From Paludibacteraceae bacterium (GTDB lineage: Bacteria; Bacteroidota; Bacteroidia; Bacteroidales; Paludibacteraceae): 50,370 nt of DNA. Below the pieces are notes generated by a model that was not told where the DNA came from, searched no databases, and saw only the letters and a list, made by a program, of their open reading frames with translations. The DNA is taken from the NCBI GenBank assembly GCA_017464025.1, contig JAFUEI010000028.1, positions 1 to 50,370 of the forward strand, given 5' to 3'. The number at the start of each line of letters is the position of its first letter. The stretch's first letter is position 1. Positions 8,069-16,548 of the stretch are shown piece after piece. Both the position numbers and the translations under genes were made by a program.

Positions 8069-9145
8069 TCACAAAGGATGAGACTCTGCAGAGCCCTTCA
8101 TACGGCGGTCAGCCTCGGCTACATAGCGGCGGATACTGCCCAGGAAAGCATCTTCCTGACCGCGCATACTGACGGCGACAGGTTGCCACCAGCTCACAGG
8201 CTTCAATTCATCCGGGAATACGTTAGCCGCCATGAGACGGACAGCGTCCTTCTGTGTCGTTATCACAGCATCACAGCCGCAACGGCGGAATGTATCGGTT
8301 AACAGCCGCATATCCTTTCGGGAATAGGCATGGTGGTCGGGGAAAGGCAGTTCCACCAGGTCCGGCCAGCGCTGTTTGAGCCAATCTGCCAAAGGAGCGG
8401 CATCAGCGATAGCCGTGAGCAAAATCGGGCGCTTGCAGTCAGGCTGTACAATTCCTACAGAAAATTCAGGAAAAAGAGGTTGTAACCTGCCATACTCCAG
8501 CCAGGAGAAACACAGTTGCTGCCAAGCGGCCAGGTGGAGAGATGTCTCAATGACACGGCGGTCGATAGGCAGCATCTGCTCCGAGCATTTGGTGACGACC
8601 ACGGCATGAGCACGCAATGCGCCATAACGACTCTCGCGGAGACGCCCCAAAGGCAGAAGACGGTCGTGGATATAGAGCCGCGACTGCGGAGTAAGAAGCA
8701 CATTGTAACCACAAAGGAGACGCCTATGCTGGTAGGCATCGTCCAGCAAGACAACCTGAAGGTCGGGATAGAGCTGCATCAGATGCCGTATGCCGCGCAG
8801 GCGATTCTCGCATACAGCCACCGGCACATCCGGCAGATTAAGGTGCATCTGCATAGGCTCATCGCCGACCGTGAAAGCGGTGGCAGCATCATCAACCAGA
8901 CGGAAACCGCGTGTGCGGCGCTTATAGCCCCGCGAGAGCACGGCCACCCTGAAGTCGCGGCACAGAACTCGTGCGATGAACTCGGTATGCGGCGTCTTGC
9001 CCGTCCCGCCTACCGCCAGATTGCCTACGCAGACCGTAGGCACGCTGACGGAGAAGGAATGCAGGAGATGCTCGTCGTAGAGCATGTTACGGACAAAGGA
9101 GACCAGACCGTAAACCCAAGAGGCTATCAGACGCAACAGGTACAT
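8069..9145 (-). CDS. lpxK: Tetraacyldisaccharide 4'-kinase LpxK
   Basis: Inner-membrane-associated kinase that phosphorylates the 4' position of the lipid A disaccharide. The 358 residues start with an N-terminal hydrophobic/amphipathic segment (LRLIASWVYGLVSFV), then the P-loop VGNLAVGGTGKTPHTE (about 40-54), SRGYKRRTRGF, GDEPMQMH and LLDDAYQHRRL, which corresponds to the DDGFQH motif of the family. The C-terminal half has PFPDHHAYS and TTQKDAVR, also typical. It follows sppA in the same direction after 109 bp that contain an 11-bp tandem repeat, and probably shares the sppA promoter. Confidence 0.96.
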   Translation of the reverse strand: MYLLRLIASWVYGLVSFVRNMLYDEHLLHSFSVSVPTVCVGNLAVGGTGKTPHTEFIARVLCRDFRVAVLSRGYKRRTRGFRLVDDAATAFTVGDEPMQMHLNLPDVPVAVCENRLRGIRHLMQLYPDLQVVLLDDAYQHRRLLCGYNVLLTPQSRLYIHDRLLPLGRLRESRYGALRAHAVVVTKCSEQMLPIDRRVIETSLHLAAWQQLCFSWLEYGRLQPLFPEFSVGIVQPDCKRPILLTAIADAAPLADWLKQRWPDLVELPFPDHHAYSRKDMRLLTDTFRRCGCDAVITTQKDAVRLMAANVFPDELKPVSWWQPVAVSMRGQEDAFLGSIRRYVAEADRRMKGSAESHPL

Positions 9146-9186
9146 ATCCAGTGTGTTTTACGGGATTAGCACAGCCAAGGCAGGGG

Positions 9187-9252
9187 AATCACATACTAAT
9201 CACATACTAATCACATACTAACCACCCGCTAATCACCCGCTAACCGCATAGT
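9187..9252. repeat. 11-bp tandem repeat, six units
   Basis: Three identical copies of AATCACATACT (9187-9219) are followed by AACCACCCGCT, AATCACCCGCT and AACCGCATAGT, all in 11-bp phase. The array ends two bases before the sppA stop codon (9255-9257), so it forms the sppA 3' flank in the sppA-lpxK gap. The last units resemble each other more than the first three, so the array seems to have both homogenised and diverged parts. Confidence 0.85.
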
Positions 9253-9254
9253 AA

Positions 9255-10994
9255 TTACTTGATTTTAATATCGTAAGGAATGCGGGCTTGAATTGAGGGA
9301 TGCCCGGCCAAACGGCGGATACGGGCATACTCGCGCAAGAGCAGCAGTTCGTCGTCATCTTCGCCCAGTATTTTCTTGACAATCTGGTCCACCGACGATT
9401 CCGGCTCGGGCCAAATGACGGTTTCATACTTGTCAAGGTCTGCTAATGCGGCAGCTGCTTTGAGTGCATCATCGGTATTGCCGAGGCGATCAACCAATCC
9501 TATCTGCAGCGCGCGCGTTCCACTCCAGACGCGGCCCTCGGCAATCTGCTTGATACTATCCTGCGAAACGCCCCGACCTTCGGCACAACGGAGCGTGAAT
9601 AGCTCGTAGCCGCGACGGATATAGGCCTGCATAATTTCTTTCTCTTCGGGATTCATACCCTTCATCGTGAGATTACTCTCCATCTGACTGAGACGATTGG
9701 TGCCAATGCCGTCGATGTCAATGCCCACCTTGTCGGCCAGACCGGAGAAGTTGGGAATCAGCCCGAAGATACCGATGGATCCGGTGAGTGTAGCAGGCTC
9801 GGCAAAGATGGAGTCGGCCTGACAAGAGATGTAGTAGCCGCCGCTGGCCGCATAGTCGCCCATGGAAACAACAAGGGGTTTCTTCTCACGCAACAGGGAT
9901 AGGGCATGATGAATCTGCTCGCTGGCATCGGCAGAGCCGCCGGGCGAATTGACACGCATAACCACGGCTTTCACATCGTCGTCTTTCGCCAGTTTGTTGA
10001 TGAGGCGCACCATCTTAGTACCCACGATTCCATCGCCCGAATCGTCAGTGATCTCGCCTTCCGCATAGAGAATGGCAATCTTATCCTTATGCGACTTGCT
10101 GTTGTCAGGGATGCCGAGCATATCGGAATGGGTGAGGATATGATAGTCGTCCGTACCGATGAAACCGGTGAGAATAGTATCCATCGACTGGTTGAAGACG
10201 AGGGTATCGACAAGCCCCCGTTCAATAAGCCACTGCTGAGGCCGGAACTGCATATTCAGGTCGGCGGCCTCGTTGAGTTGTACGACGGTAAGATTGCGGC
10301 TTTCCGCCACATCGGCGGCAACAACAGTCCAGATGTCGTCTAACAGCGTATTCATCTGCAGGCGGTTGGCCTCACTCATCTCGGTAAGCATATAAGGTTC
10401 TACTGCCGACTTGAAGGTGCCGACTTTGAGGACCTGCATCTCCACTCCCAGTTTTTCGAGGGCACGGGTGTAGAACATGACGGAAGAACTGAGACCGCTC
10501 CAATTGACCGAGCCGGTAGGATTGAGACAGATACGGTCGGCCACAGTAGCGAGCCAGTAGTTGCCCTGTCCGTAGTCATCGGCATAAGCAACAACAAACT
10601 TGCCGCTCTGCTTGAAATCGAGCAAGGCGCGACGGATTTCCTGCATAGAAGCGAAACCTGCCGACATAGCACCGCCACGGAGGTAGATGCCTTCGATGTG
10701 TTTGTTTTCTTTCGCCTCGCGGATATTGGCGAGGATGTCGTCAAGACCATAGCGTGTTTCCTTCTTCCGGCCGGTGGCTTCGGCAAAAATAGCCGAATAA
10801 GGGTCGTCGTCCACTTGTTCGTACAGAACTCCGTCGAGATCAAGACGGTAAACAGAATGCTTCTCCACCTTGGTCTCCGTGTCCGACATGATCGCCATAG
10901 AGACGAGCGAGCACAAGGAGAGAACGAAGGTCAGCATCAGAAACAGAACCAAGCCGCACAATGTGGCAAGGGTGTACTTGAGAAATTCTTGCAT
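9255..10994 (-). CDS. sppA: Signal peptide peptidase SppA, 67K type
   Basis: A 579-residue S49 serine protease of the inner membrane that degrades released signal peptides. One N-terminal transmembrane helix (about 8-35) precedes two S49 repeats. The general-base lysine is in VGTFKSAVEPY (K195) and the nucleophile in MGDYAASGGYYIS (S384). This is the arrangement of the double-domain E. coli-type enzyme, where Lys and Ser come from different halves. MRVNSPGGSADAS and TLTGSIGIFG are further family blocks. A promoter at 11039-11070 lies upstream; lpxK follows. Confidence 0.96.
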   Translation of the reverse strand: MQEFLKYTLATLCGLVLFLMLTFVLSLCSLVSMAIMSDTETKVEKHSVYRLDLDGVLYEQVDDDPYSAIFAEATGRKKETRYGLDDILANIREAKENKHIEGIYLRGGAMSAGFASMQEIRRALLDFKQSGKFVVAYADDYGQGNYWLATVADRICLNPTGSVNWSGLSSSVMFYTRALEKLGVEMQVLKVGTFKSAVEPYMLTEMSEANRLQMNTLLDDIWTVVAADVAESRNLTVVQLNEAADLNMQFRPQQWLIERGLVDTLVFNQSMDTILTGFIGTDDYHILTHSDMLGIPDNSKSHKDKIAILYAEGEITDDSGDGIVGTKMVRLINKLAKDDDVKAVVMRVNSPGGSADASEQIHHALSLLREKKPLVVSMGDYAASGGYYISCQADSIFAEPATLTGSIGIFGLIPNFSGLADKVGIDIDGIGTNRLSQMESNLTMKGMNPEEKEIMQAYIRRGYELFTLRCAEGRGVSQDSIKQIAEGRVWSGTRALQIGLVDRLGNTDDALKAAAALADLDKYETVIWPEPESSVDQIVKKILGEDDDELLLLREYARIRRLAGHPSIQARIPYDIKIK

Positions 10995-11038
10995 AATATA
11001 AGGGTTGTTTGGTTATTAGACAATGCCTATTGCGGGGG

Positions 11039-11070
11039 CAAAAGTACAAAGAAATATTCAGACGAGCAAG
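11039..11070 (-). promoter_or_regulatory. Promoter for sppA-lpxK
   Basis: CTTG (11067-11070), 20 nt, TACTTTTG (11039-11046) on the minus strand. The -33 part lies inside the 3' end of the upstream deacetylase gene. The predicted leader is about 40 nt. Confidence 0.65.
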
Positions 11071-11870
11071 CGTTTGACGATATTCTTTGCGTTTTGCAGG
11101 AGCAGCTCGCGCATCCACGGGACGAAACTGTCGGTCCAGCGCTGCGGATGCGTAGTGACGAGCACCTGTGCAGGCAAACGGCCTGAGCGTACAGCAGCGG
11201 CAAGCTGCGAAGTGGTGTGCCACGTAAGAGCCGCCTCGTTCCAACGATCCTGCCAAACGGGAATCTTGTCGCGTACCGACACCTTGTATCCATCCCAGCG
11301 GCGACCGGTATCGGTAAGGTAAAACAACCGGCTATAGTCGAAATCAAGATAAGGCTCGGCAATGATACCCAACGACCGGTAATCGTAATGCTTCCATAGG
11401 TCACGGCTGTCGAAACCGGAGCGGGGCGCCCCGTGCATGCAGACGGTCTCAACAGGATAGAAAGTGCGGAACCAAGCCAGGTTATCGGAAAAAAAGCGCC
11501 ATGCCTCAGAGAGGTTGCCCCGAGCCGTGGAGAGGTCCTCGTAATGATAACCTATCTCATGCCCCATAGCGGCAATCCGCCGGATGCATTCCGGGCGGTT
11601 GCTTTCGGGGACGATACGGAAATAGTAGGTGGCACGGATGCCCAAGTCGTGCTCTATCTGTGCCGTGCGCACGGAATTTTCGGGCAGCAGGTCCACATCA
11701 TGACGAAGAATGGCTGTCCGGCAGGCATCTGGAGCGGCAGGCAAGCAGGAACTCACATTCGGAGCATCATCCACGGAGCGGGCATATTGCGCCACCGTAA
11801 AGAAACGGTAGCCGGCCTGCTGCAGGTCCAGCAGAAGCGATCGATACTGAAGCAGGGAGAAGTCTCTCAT
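11058..11870 (-). CDS. Polysaccharide deacetylase-like protein
   Basis: A 270-residue protein with a NodB/polysaccharide deacetylase-like pattern: ILRHDVDLLPENS carries the Asp-containing first motif, MGHEIGYHYEDLS resembles the second motif with its metal-binding histidines, and CMHGAPRSGFD and TTHPQRW follow as later conserved blocks. There is no signal peptide, so it is probably cytoplasmic. The exact substrate is unknown; relatives in surface-polysaccharide regions often have no assigned function. Its ATG overlaps the rnhB stop (ATGA, 11867-11870), so it is translationally coupled in a tamL-rnhB-deacetylase operon. Confidence 0.8.
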   Translation of the reverse strand: MRDFSLLQYRSLLLDLQQAGYRFFTVAQYARSVDDAPNVSSCLPAAPDACRTAILRHDVDLLPENSVRTAQIEHDLGIRATYYFRIVPESNRPECIRRIAAMGHEIGYHYEDLSTARGNLSEAWRFFSDNLAWFRTFYPVETVCMHGAPRSGFDSRDLWKHYDYRSLGIIAEPYLDFDYSRLFYLTDTGRRWDGYKVSVRDKIPVWQDRWNEAALTWHTTSQLAAAVRSGRLPAQVLVTTHPQRWTDSFVPWMRELLLQNAKNIVKRLLV

Positions 11871-12469
11871 AAGTCGTCAGTCTTGAAAGTGAATGTTTTT
11901 CGGTGGAAGGGCGTCAAGCCGTAGCGAAGTATGGCCCTCCTGTGTTCGGCCGTGGGATAGCCCATGTTGTGATCCCAGCCATACAGGGGATACTGCCGTG
12001 CGAGGCGGCGCATATACTCGTCGCGCCATGTCTTGGCGAGAATACTGGCCGCAGCGATGGACATATACTTGCCATCGCCCTTGACCACAGTATGGTGAGG
12101 GATGGCCAAAGAGCCATCGGGCATATAGGGGCGGAAACGGTTGCCATCCACCAGAATATGCTGCGGGCGCACCGGCAAGCGGTCGAGTGCCCTGTGCATT
12201 GCCAGAATGGAGGCATTGAGAATATTGATACGGTCGATTTCTTCGGCTGTCACCTCGGCCACCGCCCATGCAAGGGCCTGCTGTTCGATTACGGGCCGCA
12301 GAATATTACGCTCATGCTCCGTAAGCTGCTTGGAGTCGTTGAGCCTCTCGTCGGCGAATCCATCGGGCAAAACAACAGCCGCCGCGAAGACAGAGCCGGC
12401 CAGCGGACCACGACCGGCCTCATCGCAACCGGCCTCAGGAATACCACTGTACATACAAGAGAGGAGCAT
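11867..12469 (-). CDS. rnhB: Ribonuclease HII
   Basis: Removes RNA of RNA-DNA hybrids and misincorporated ribonucleotides. The start at 12469 (MLLSCMYSGIPEAG) gives 200 residues and fits the family; an in-frame ATG 90 bp upstream would put the start inside tamL. Catalytic acidic residues are visible in GCDEAGRGPLAG (D16, E17) and in HILVDGNRF, with LNDSKQL and YPTAEHRRAI as further family blocks. It begins 14 bp after the tamL stop and overlaps the deacetylase start by 4 bp. Confidence 0.95.
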   Translation of the reverse strand: MLLSCMYSGIPEAGCDEAGRGPLAGSVFAAAVVLPDGFADERLNDSKQLTEHERNILRPVIEQQALAWAVAEVTAEEIDRINILNASILAMHRALDRLPVRPQHILVDGNRFRPYMPDGSLAIPHHTVVKGDGKYMSIAAASILAKTWRDEYMRRLARQYPLYGWDHNMGYPTAEHRRAILRYGLTPFHRKTFTFKTDDL

Positions 12470-12483
12470 CGGGAGAAACAATA

Positions 12484-14730
12484 TCAGAAAGGATAACCGA
12501 TAGCGAAATGGAAGGCCATATCGTCTTTCCAGCAAAGGCCGTTGGCCACCGTGCGCCAAGGGCCGCCATAGGAAGAGGAGAAACGGTTGTTGTAATTGAT
12601 ACGCGAGGGGTCGTAGAGCTTCACGCCAAAGTCCACCCGCAGTACAAGAAAATCGAAATTGAGACGCACTCCCACCCCATAGCTCCAGGCAATCTGCCGA
12701 TAGAACTCACTGAAACGAAAGACGCCATAGGGCTGGCTGTCGTACTCCCGGATGGTCCAAATATTGCCTGCATCGGTGAATGCCGCCAGTTCGAGCGCCC
12801 AGACGAGGCGCACACGATACTCCATATTGAGATCGAGCTTGATATCGCCCGACTGGTTGTTGAAGTCGATACGCTCGCCCGAGCCGCTGTAGCCGCCCGG
12901 TCCGAGACTACGCATCGTCCAGCCGCGCACCGAGTTAGCTCCACCGGCAAAATAACGTTTCTCAAAAGGAATAGAGGAAGCATTGCCGAAGGGGACTGCC
13001 ACGCCTAAGGCGGCATGCCAGACCAGCCGGTTATGTTTGTCGAAGATATGGTTGTAGGTCCAACTGATGTCTCCCTTAACATATTGCGCATAGGGAATCT
13101 TGAAAATCTCGTAGTGCCCGTCGGCATTCTTTTCCTGCCCGAAGAGATGGCTCAGGCCGTAAAGCAGGTTGCCCGCCGTTTCTACGGAATACTGCACCGT
13201 GCTGTAGCTGAGGAGGGGATTGCGCTTGCTCTGCGAGGAGAAAGAGCCGGAATAGGACCAATCAACGATGAAATGGTCTTCGTAGGAATACTTGAGGATA
13301 TTCGTCGGTTTGAGAAACTCTTCGCGGAAGCGGTCGGAAATCTCGGGCAGATAGACATAGCTGATATCCAGCAGGTCGAAGGTATGGCGCCAACGATTCC
13401 GATTGGACATGACATAATAGCTGACCCCCACATTGGCGATGGTGCGTGTAAACTCTTCAGGGCGCTGCTGATAGCTGTAACTTGCCTTGACATTCACCCT
13501 GCTCGGAAAACGCAGGGCGGCTTCCCCCTTGGCTTCGAGGGCATTGCTTCCGTTCTGACGCCACTCGTAGGACACCCGCCCGTTGACAGAAAGTTCTTCT
13601 GCACCACGGAAGATATTGCGGTTGACATAGCCCGCACCTGCCGCCACGCCCCAGTCGCCGGCCGAGAAAGTGCCTTCCAACTCAGCGGTGACACCGTGCA
13701 CTTTGGCCTTGGAAAGGGTGATATGGCAATCGAGCTCATCGTCGGTAACCTGCTCAAAACGGATATCCACGTATTTGACGGGGCCGAGAGCATTGAGCGA
13801 GGTGTAGGTGCGGTCCACCCGTCGCTGGTTGAAGAGTTCGCCGGGTTTGACATAGCACTGCCGGATGAGGGTCTTTTCGCGCAACAGACGCTTTCCCTGC
13901 ACGCTGAACAGATAGTCGTCGCGCTGCGTCAGCACCGGTGCAACGGAGGAGTCGGCTTCGGACAGACTGCTGCTATGGAAAACGACATGCCGCACTTTGT
14001 ATTGCCGGAAGAGGCGATTCTGCACCGAATCGGGCAACTCGGGTATATACTCCTGCATAGCGAGGCGGAGATCCACGACATGGTCGCTGAAAGAGCTGTC
14101 GGCCTCATAATGCAAAAAGTCCTTTTCAAAATAATAGTAACCGGTGTATCGCATGAGGTCGGTGATGCGCTGGCGCTCGGCATCCAGCACGTCGGCATCG
14201 AAGAGAATGCCCGATGAAAGCGTGGAGCGGCGCGTGGCATAGCGGTAGAGGTCAGGCTGCGAAAGGTCCACCTTGTAGTTGCGCAGCCGATAGGGCGTGC
14301 CCGCATGGATATGATAGGTGACGTTGACCTTCCGTTTGCGGAAACGCATTGTGGTATCCACCGTGCTGAGAAAATAGCCTTTGTTATCCATCGCCCGCTT
14401 GAGCTGTGTGCGGCTCTGGGCGGCCAATTCAGGGCTGAAGACCTCGGGGGCTTCACCCACTTTGCGCAACTGGCGGTTAATCCATTTGGCGGAATCGGGC
14501 CCCTGCCAGTTCCAGATATTGAGTTGCAACTTCCAGAAACCCAGCACTTCGGAGTTCTGCTTCTGGCGAAGATAGGTTTTCAATTCGTCGCTTTGCACAT
14601 CCTTGGTGTCTTCCACACGCACGCGCGCCTTATTGAGCAGATACTTGTCCTGCGGAACGAATTTGGTATAGTAGCAGCTGTTAAACGCCACAGCAAGCAA
14701 AAGCAATATGAAACCACGGAGTCTGCGCAT
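12484..14730 (-). CDS. tamL: TamL-type outer-membrane assembly lipoprotein
   Basis: A BamA/TamA-family beta-barrel protein, 748 residues from the ATG at 14730. The N-terminus is MRRLRGFILLLLAVAFNSC, a lipoprotein-type signal peptide with the putative acylated Cys at 19. This is the hallmark of TamL, the lipidated TamA of Bacteroidetes. POTRA-like segments follow (about 40-390), then a C-terminal 16-strand-type barrel with GGANSVRGWTMRSLGPG, the conserved lid-lock/RGF-like motif, and a terminal aromatic residue (GYPF). The upstream ATG at 14778 is rejected because the promoter lies between the two. No tamB is present in the window. Confidence 0.88.
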   Translation of the reverse strand: MRRLRGFILLLLAVAFNSCYYTKFVPQDKYLLNKARVRVEDTKDVQSDELKTYLRQKQNSEVLGFWKLQLNIWNWQGPDSAKWINRQLRKVGEAPEVFSPELAAQSRTQLKRAMDNKGYFLSTVDTTMRFRKRKVNVTYHIHAGTPYRLRNYKVDLSQPDLYRYATRRSTLSSGILFDADVLDAERQRITDLMRYTGYYYFEKDFLHYEADSSFSDHVVDLRLAMQEYIPELPDSVQNRLFRQYKVRHVVFHSSSLSEADSSVAPVLTQRDDYLFSVQGKRLLREKTLIRQCYVKPGELFNQRRVDRTYTSLNALGPVKYVDIRFEQVTDDELDCHITLSKAKVHGVTAELEGTFSAGDWGVAAGAGYVNRNIFRGAEELSVNGRVSYEWRQNGSNALEAKGEAALRFPSRVNVKASYSYQQRPEEFTRTIANVGVSYYVMSNRNRWRHTFDLLDISYVYLPEISDRFREEFLKPTNILKYSYEDHFIVDWSYSGSFSSQSKRNPLLSYSTVQYSVETAGNLLYGLSHLFGQEKNADGHYEIFKIPYAQYVKGDISWTYNHIFDKHNRLVWHAALGVAVPFGNASSIPFEKRYFAGGANSVRGWTMRSLGPGGYSGSGERIDFNNQSGDIKLDLNMEYRVRLVWALELAAFTDAGNIWTIREYDSQPYGVFRFSEFYRQIAWSYGVGVRLNFDFLVLRVDFGVKLYDPSRINYNNRFSSSYGGPWRTVANGLCWKDDMAFHFAIGYPF

Positions 14731-14747
14731 CGGGCAAAATACGGCTA

Positions 14748-14779
14748 CAAAGGTAAGGCTTTTCCCGAAAATACGCAAA
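14748..14779 (-). promoter_or_regulatory. Promoter for tamL-rnhB-deacetylase
   Basis: TTTG (14776-14779), 20 nt, TACCTTTG (14748-14755) on the minus strand. It places transcription about 12 nt before the chosen tamL ATG and excludes the ATG at 14778. Confidence 0.8.
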
Positions 14780-14782
14780 CGC

Positions 14783-14813
14783 TTTCCCCTGTCAGGATTT
14801 ATTTGTACCTTTG
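14783..14813 (+). promoter_or_regulatory. Promoter for DUF3667-TrmH operon
   Basis: TTTC (14783-14786), 19 nt, TACCTTTG (14806-14813). The ATG at 14822 lies only 8 bases after the box, at or within a few bases of the expected start site, so the mRNA may be leaderless. Confidence 0.7.
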
Positions 14814-14821
14814 CAGCCAGT

Positions 14822-15757
14822 ATGAAATGGTGGAATCGGATAAAAGCCTTTCTGCAGCGGCTTGACGAGAAGCAGAAGAACGACCGCGTAAAGGCGGAGC
14901 GGAGCTACAAGGAGCATGAGTGCGCCTACTGCGGCGAGGTCTATAAAGGCAACTTCTGCCCCCAGTGCGGCCAGAGCTGCGAGATAAAGAAGGCCTCTGC
15001 CAAGTCGATGCTGGCGGCCTTTATGGACATCTGGGGGATGGGTTCGAAAAGCATGTTCCGGGCCATTAAAGACCTGCTGTGGCGGCCGGGCTACATGATA
15101 CAGGACTGGCTTGACGGTCGGGCGGCTGCCTATTTCCCGCCGGTGAAGATGCTGGTGATACTGAGCATCATCTACGGAGCCACCGCCTACCTGACAGACG
15201 CTCCCATACAACCTTCGCGCGCTGCCGAGGAGTTGATGCTGAGTTTTGAGGAGATGAGAGATACAATGACAAAAGAGGATGTTCAGAAGTTAGATACCCC
15301 AAAAGGTAAAGCCGTCCTGCAAGGTGCTATCTTCATTTTTAAAGTAAAAGACTGGTTGCAGGACCACACTCCGTACCTCATCATCGTACAAACACTACTG
15401 CTCATCTTCCTGATAGGCCCCCTGTTCAGACGGTCGCCTTCACGCGGCACCATTCATGCCGGCGAGGCCTTTTTCCTGCAGATATACATTGCCTGCCAGA
15501 TGTCGCTGATAGCCATACTGTTTCTGTTGGTCACACAGCAAGTCTATATCAGCGAGTGGTATCCTTACCAACTGCCGTCGCTGTTAGCCTTTATTCTGTT
15601 GGTATATGACTACAAGCAGTTTTTCGGTTTCAGTCTGTGGCGCACCGCCCTGAAAACAGCGGCCGTATCACTCATAGGCATGATTGGCCTCATCGCCGTC
15701 CTCTTCGTGGTCTGCATAATAGCCATGGCAGTGTCGGCAGTTTTATCACTACTCTAA
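14822..15757 (+). CDS. DUF3667 membrane protein with zinc ribbon
   Basis: A 311-residue protein. Residues about 36-55 form a zinc-ribbon-like knuckle with two CxxC pairs (CAYCGEVY and FCPQCGQ), the mark of DUF3667 proteins. About five hydrophobic segments follow in the C-terminal two thirds (VKMLVILSIIYGATAYL, YLIIVQTLLLIFLIG, LIAILFLLVTQQVY, LLAFILLVYDY and a final VSLIGMIGLIAVLFVV), so it is an inner-membrane protein. The start at 14822 is preferred to one at 14708, which lies upstream of the promoter and inside tamL. Function is unknown. It lies 10 bp before the methyltransferase gene. Confidence 0.85.
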   Translation: MKWWNRIKAFLQRLDEKQKNDRVKAERSYKEHECAYCGEVYKGNFCPQCGQSCEIKKASAKSMLAAFMDIWGMGSKSMFRAIKDLLWRPGYMIQDWLDGRAAAYFPPVKMLVILSIIYGATAYLTDAPIQPSRAAEELMLSFEEMRDTMTKEDVQKLDTPKGKAVLQGAIFIFKVKDWLQDHTPYLIIVQTLLLIFLIGPLFRRSPSRGTIHAGEAFFLQIYIACQMSLIAILFLLVTQQVYISEWYPYQLPSLLAFILLVYDYKQFFGFSLWRTALKTAAVSLIGMIGLIAVLFVVCIIAMAVSAVLSLL

Positions 15758-15767
15758 CTCCTCTGTT

Positions 15768-16484
15768 ATGTCTGTCAGCAAAAGCCAAATAAAACTCATC
15801 CGTTCGCTGCAGCAAAAGAAGCAGCGCGATTTGACCGGTCTCTTCGTGGCCGAAGGGCGCAAAACGGTGGAAGAACTGCGCAAAGCGTTTTCCCTTGAAC
15901 TGCTTGTGACCGAAGCCGACGCTACGCCTGTCGAGATAGAGCAGATGTCAGCGATGCGCACTCCGCAGGGAGTGATAGGCGTATTCCGCCAGCGCCCTGA
16001 CAGCGATGCCTTCCATCCGTCAAAAGACGAGCTGGTGCTGGCTCTTGACGGCATACAAGACCCGGGCAACTTGGGCACCATCATCCGCACGGCAGACTGG
16101 TTTGGCGTGCGCCACATCGTGTGCAGCCGCGACACGGCCGACTGCTACAACCCGAAGGTAGTACAAGCCACGATGGGAGCGTTGGCACGCGTGCAACTGC
16201 ACTACACCGGCCTTGAGACCACACTGGCAGAAGCCGCTGCAGCAGGCATCAGCATCTACGGCACGCTGCTTGACGGCCGCGACCTCTATAGCGAAACACT
16301 CACGGCAGGCGGCATCGTAGTGATGGGCAATGAGGGCAACGGCATCAGCCGGAATATACGCAATCTGATTGGCTGCCCTTTGCGAATCCCCTCTTACCCA
16401 ACGGGCGAAGACACTTCGGAATCGCTCAACGTCGCCGTTGCCACAGCCGTTACGCTGGCCGAATTCCGACGCAGGAGCCGATAA
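15768..16484 (+). CDS. TrmH/SpoU-family RNA 2'-O-methyltransferase
   Basis: A 238-residue SPOUT methyltransferase. The N-terminal substrate-binding part (LIRSLQQKKQRDLTGLFVAEG) is the typical L30e-like start. The knot domain carries the three SpoU motifs: ALDGIQDPGNLGTIIRTA, VVMGNEGNGIS and IPSYPTGEDTSESLNVAVA (note GEDTSESLNV in place of the more common G.xxSLNVS). It should 2'-O-methylate rRNA or tRNA; which nucleotide cannot be told. The gap of 10 bp from the DUF3667 gene indicates co-transcription. Confidence 0.92.
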   Translation: MSVSKSQIKLIRSLQQKKQRDLTGLFVAEGRKTVEELRKAFSLELLVTEADATPVEIEQMSAMRTPQGVIGVFRQRPDSDAFHPSKDELVLALDGIQDPGNLGTIIRTADWFGVRHIVCSRDTADCYNPKVVQATMGALARVQLHYTGLETTLAEAAAAGISIYGTLLDGRDLYSETLTAGGIVVMGNEGNGISRNIRNLIGCPLRIPSYPTGEDTSESLNVAVATAVTLAEFRRRSR

Positions 16485-16495
16485 AGAGCGCCCTG

Positions 16496-16527
16496 CTTGT
16501 CTATGTAAAAAGAAAACCGTAACTTTG
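16496..16527 (+). promoter_or_regulatory. Promoter for DUF4199-GT2 pair
   Basis: CTTG (16496-16499), 20 nt, TAACTTTG (16520-16527). The predicted start is near 16534, 15 nt before the DUF4199 ATG. Confidence 0.65.
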
Positions 16528-16548
16528 CGGGCAGAAAAAGCGCACCTG

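Noticed and set aside
9187-9252. CRISPR array
   Set aside because: Units are 11 bp and directly adjacent with no spacers, and no cas genes are present.
12508-14217. Long plus-strand frames opposite tamL
   Set aside because: Codon-bias shadows; the minus strand encodes a clear TamL protein with promoter.
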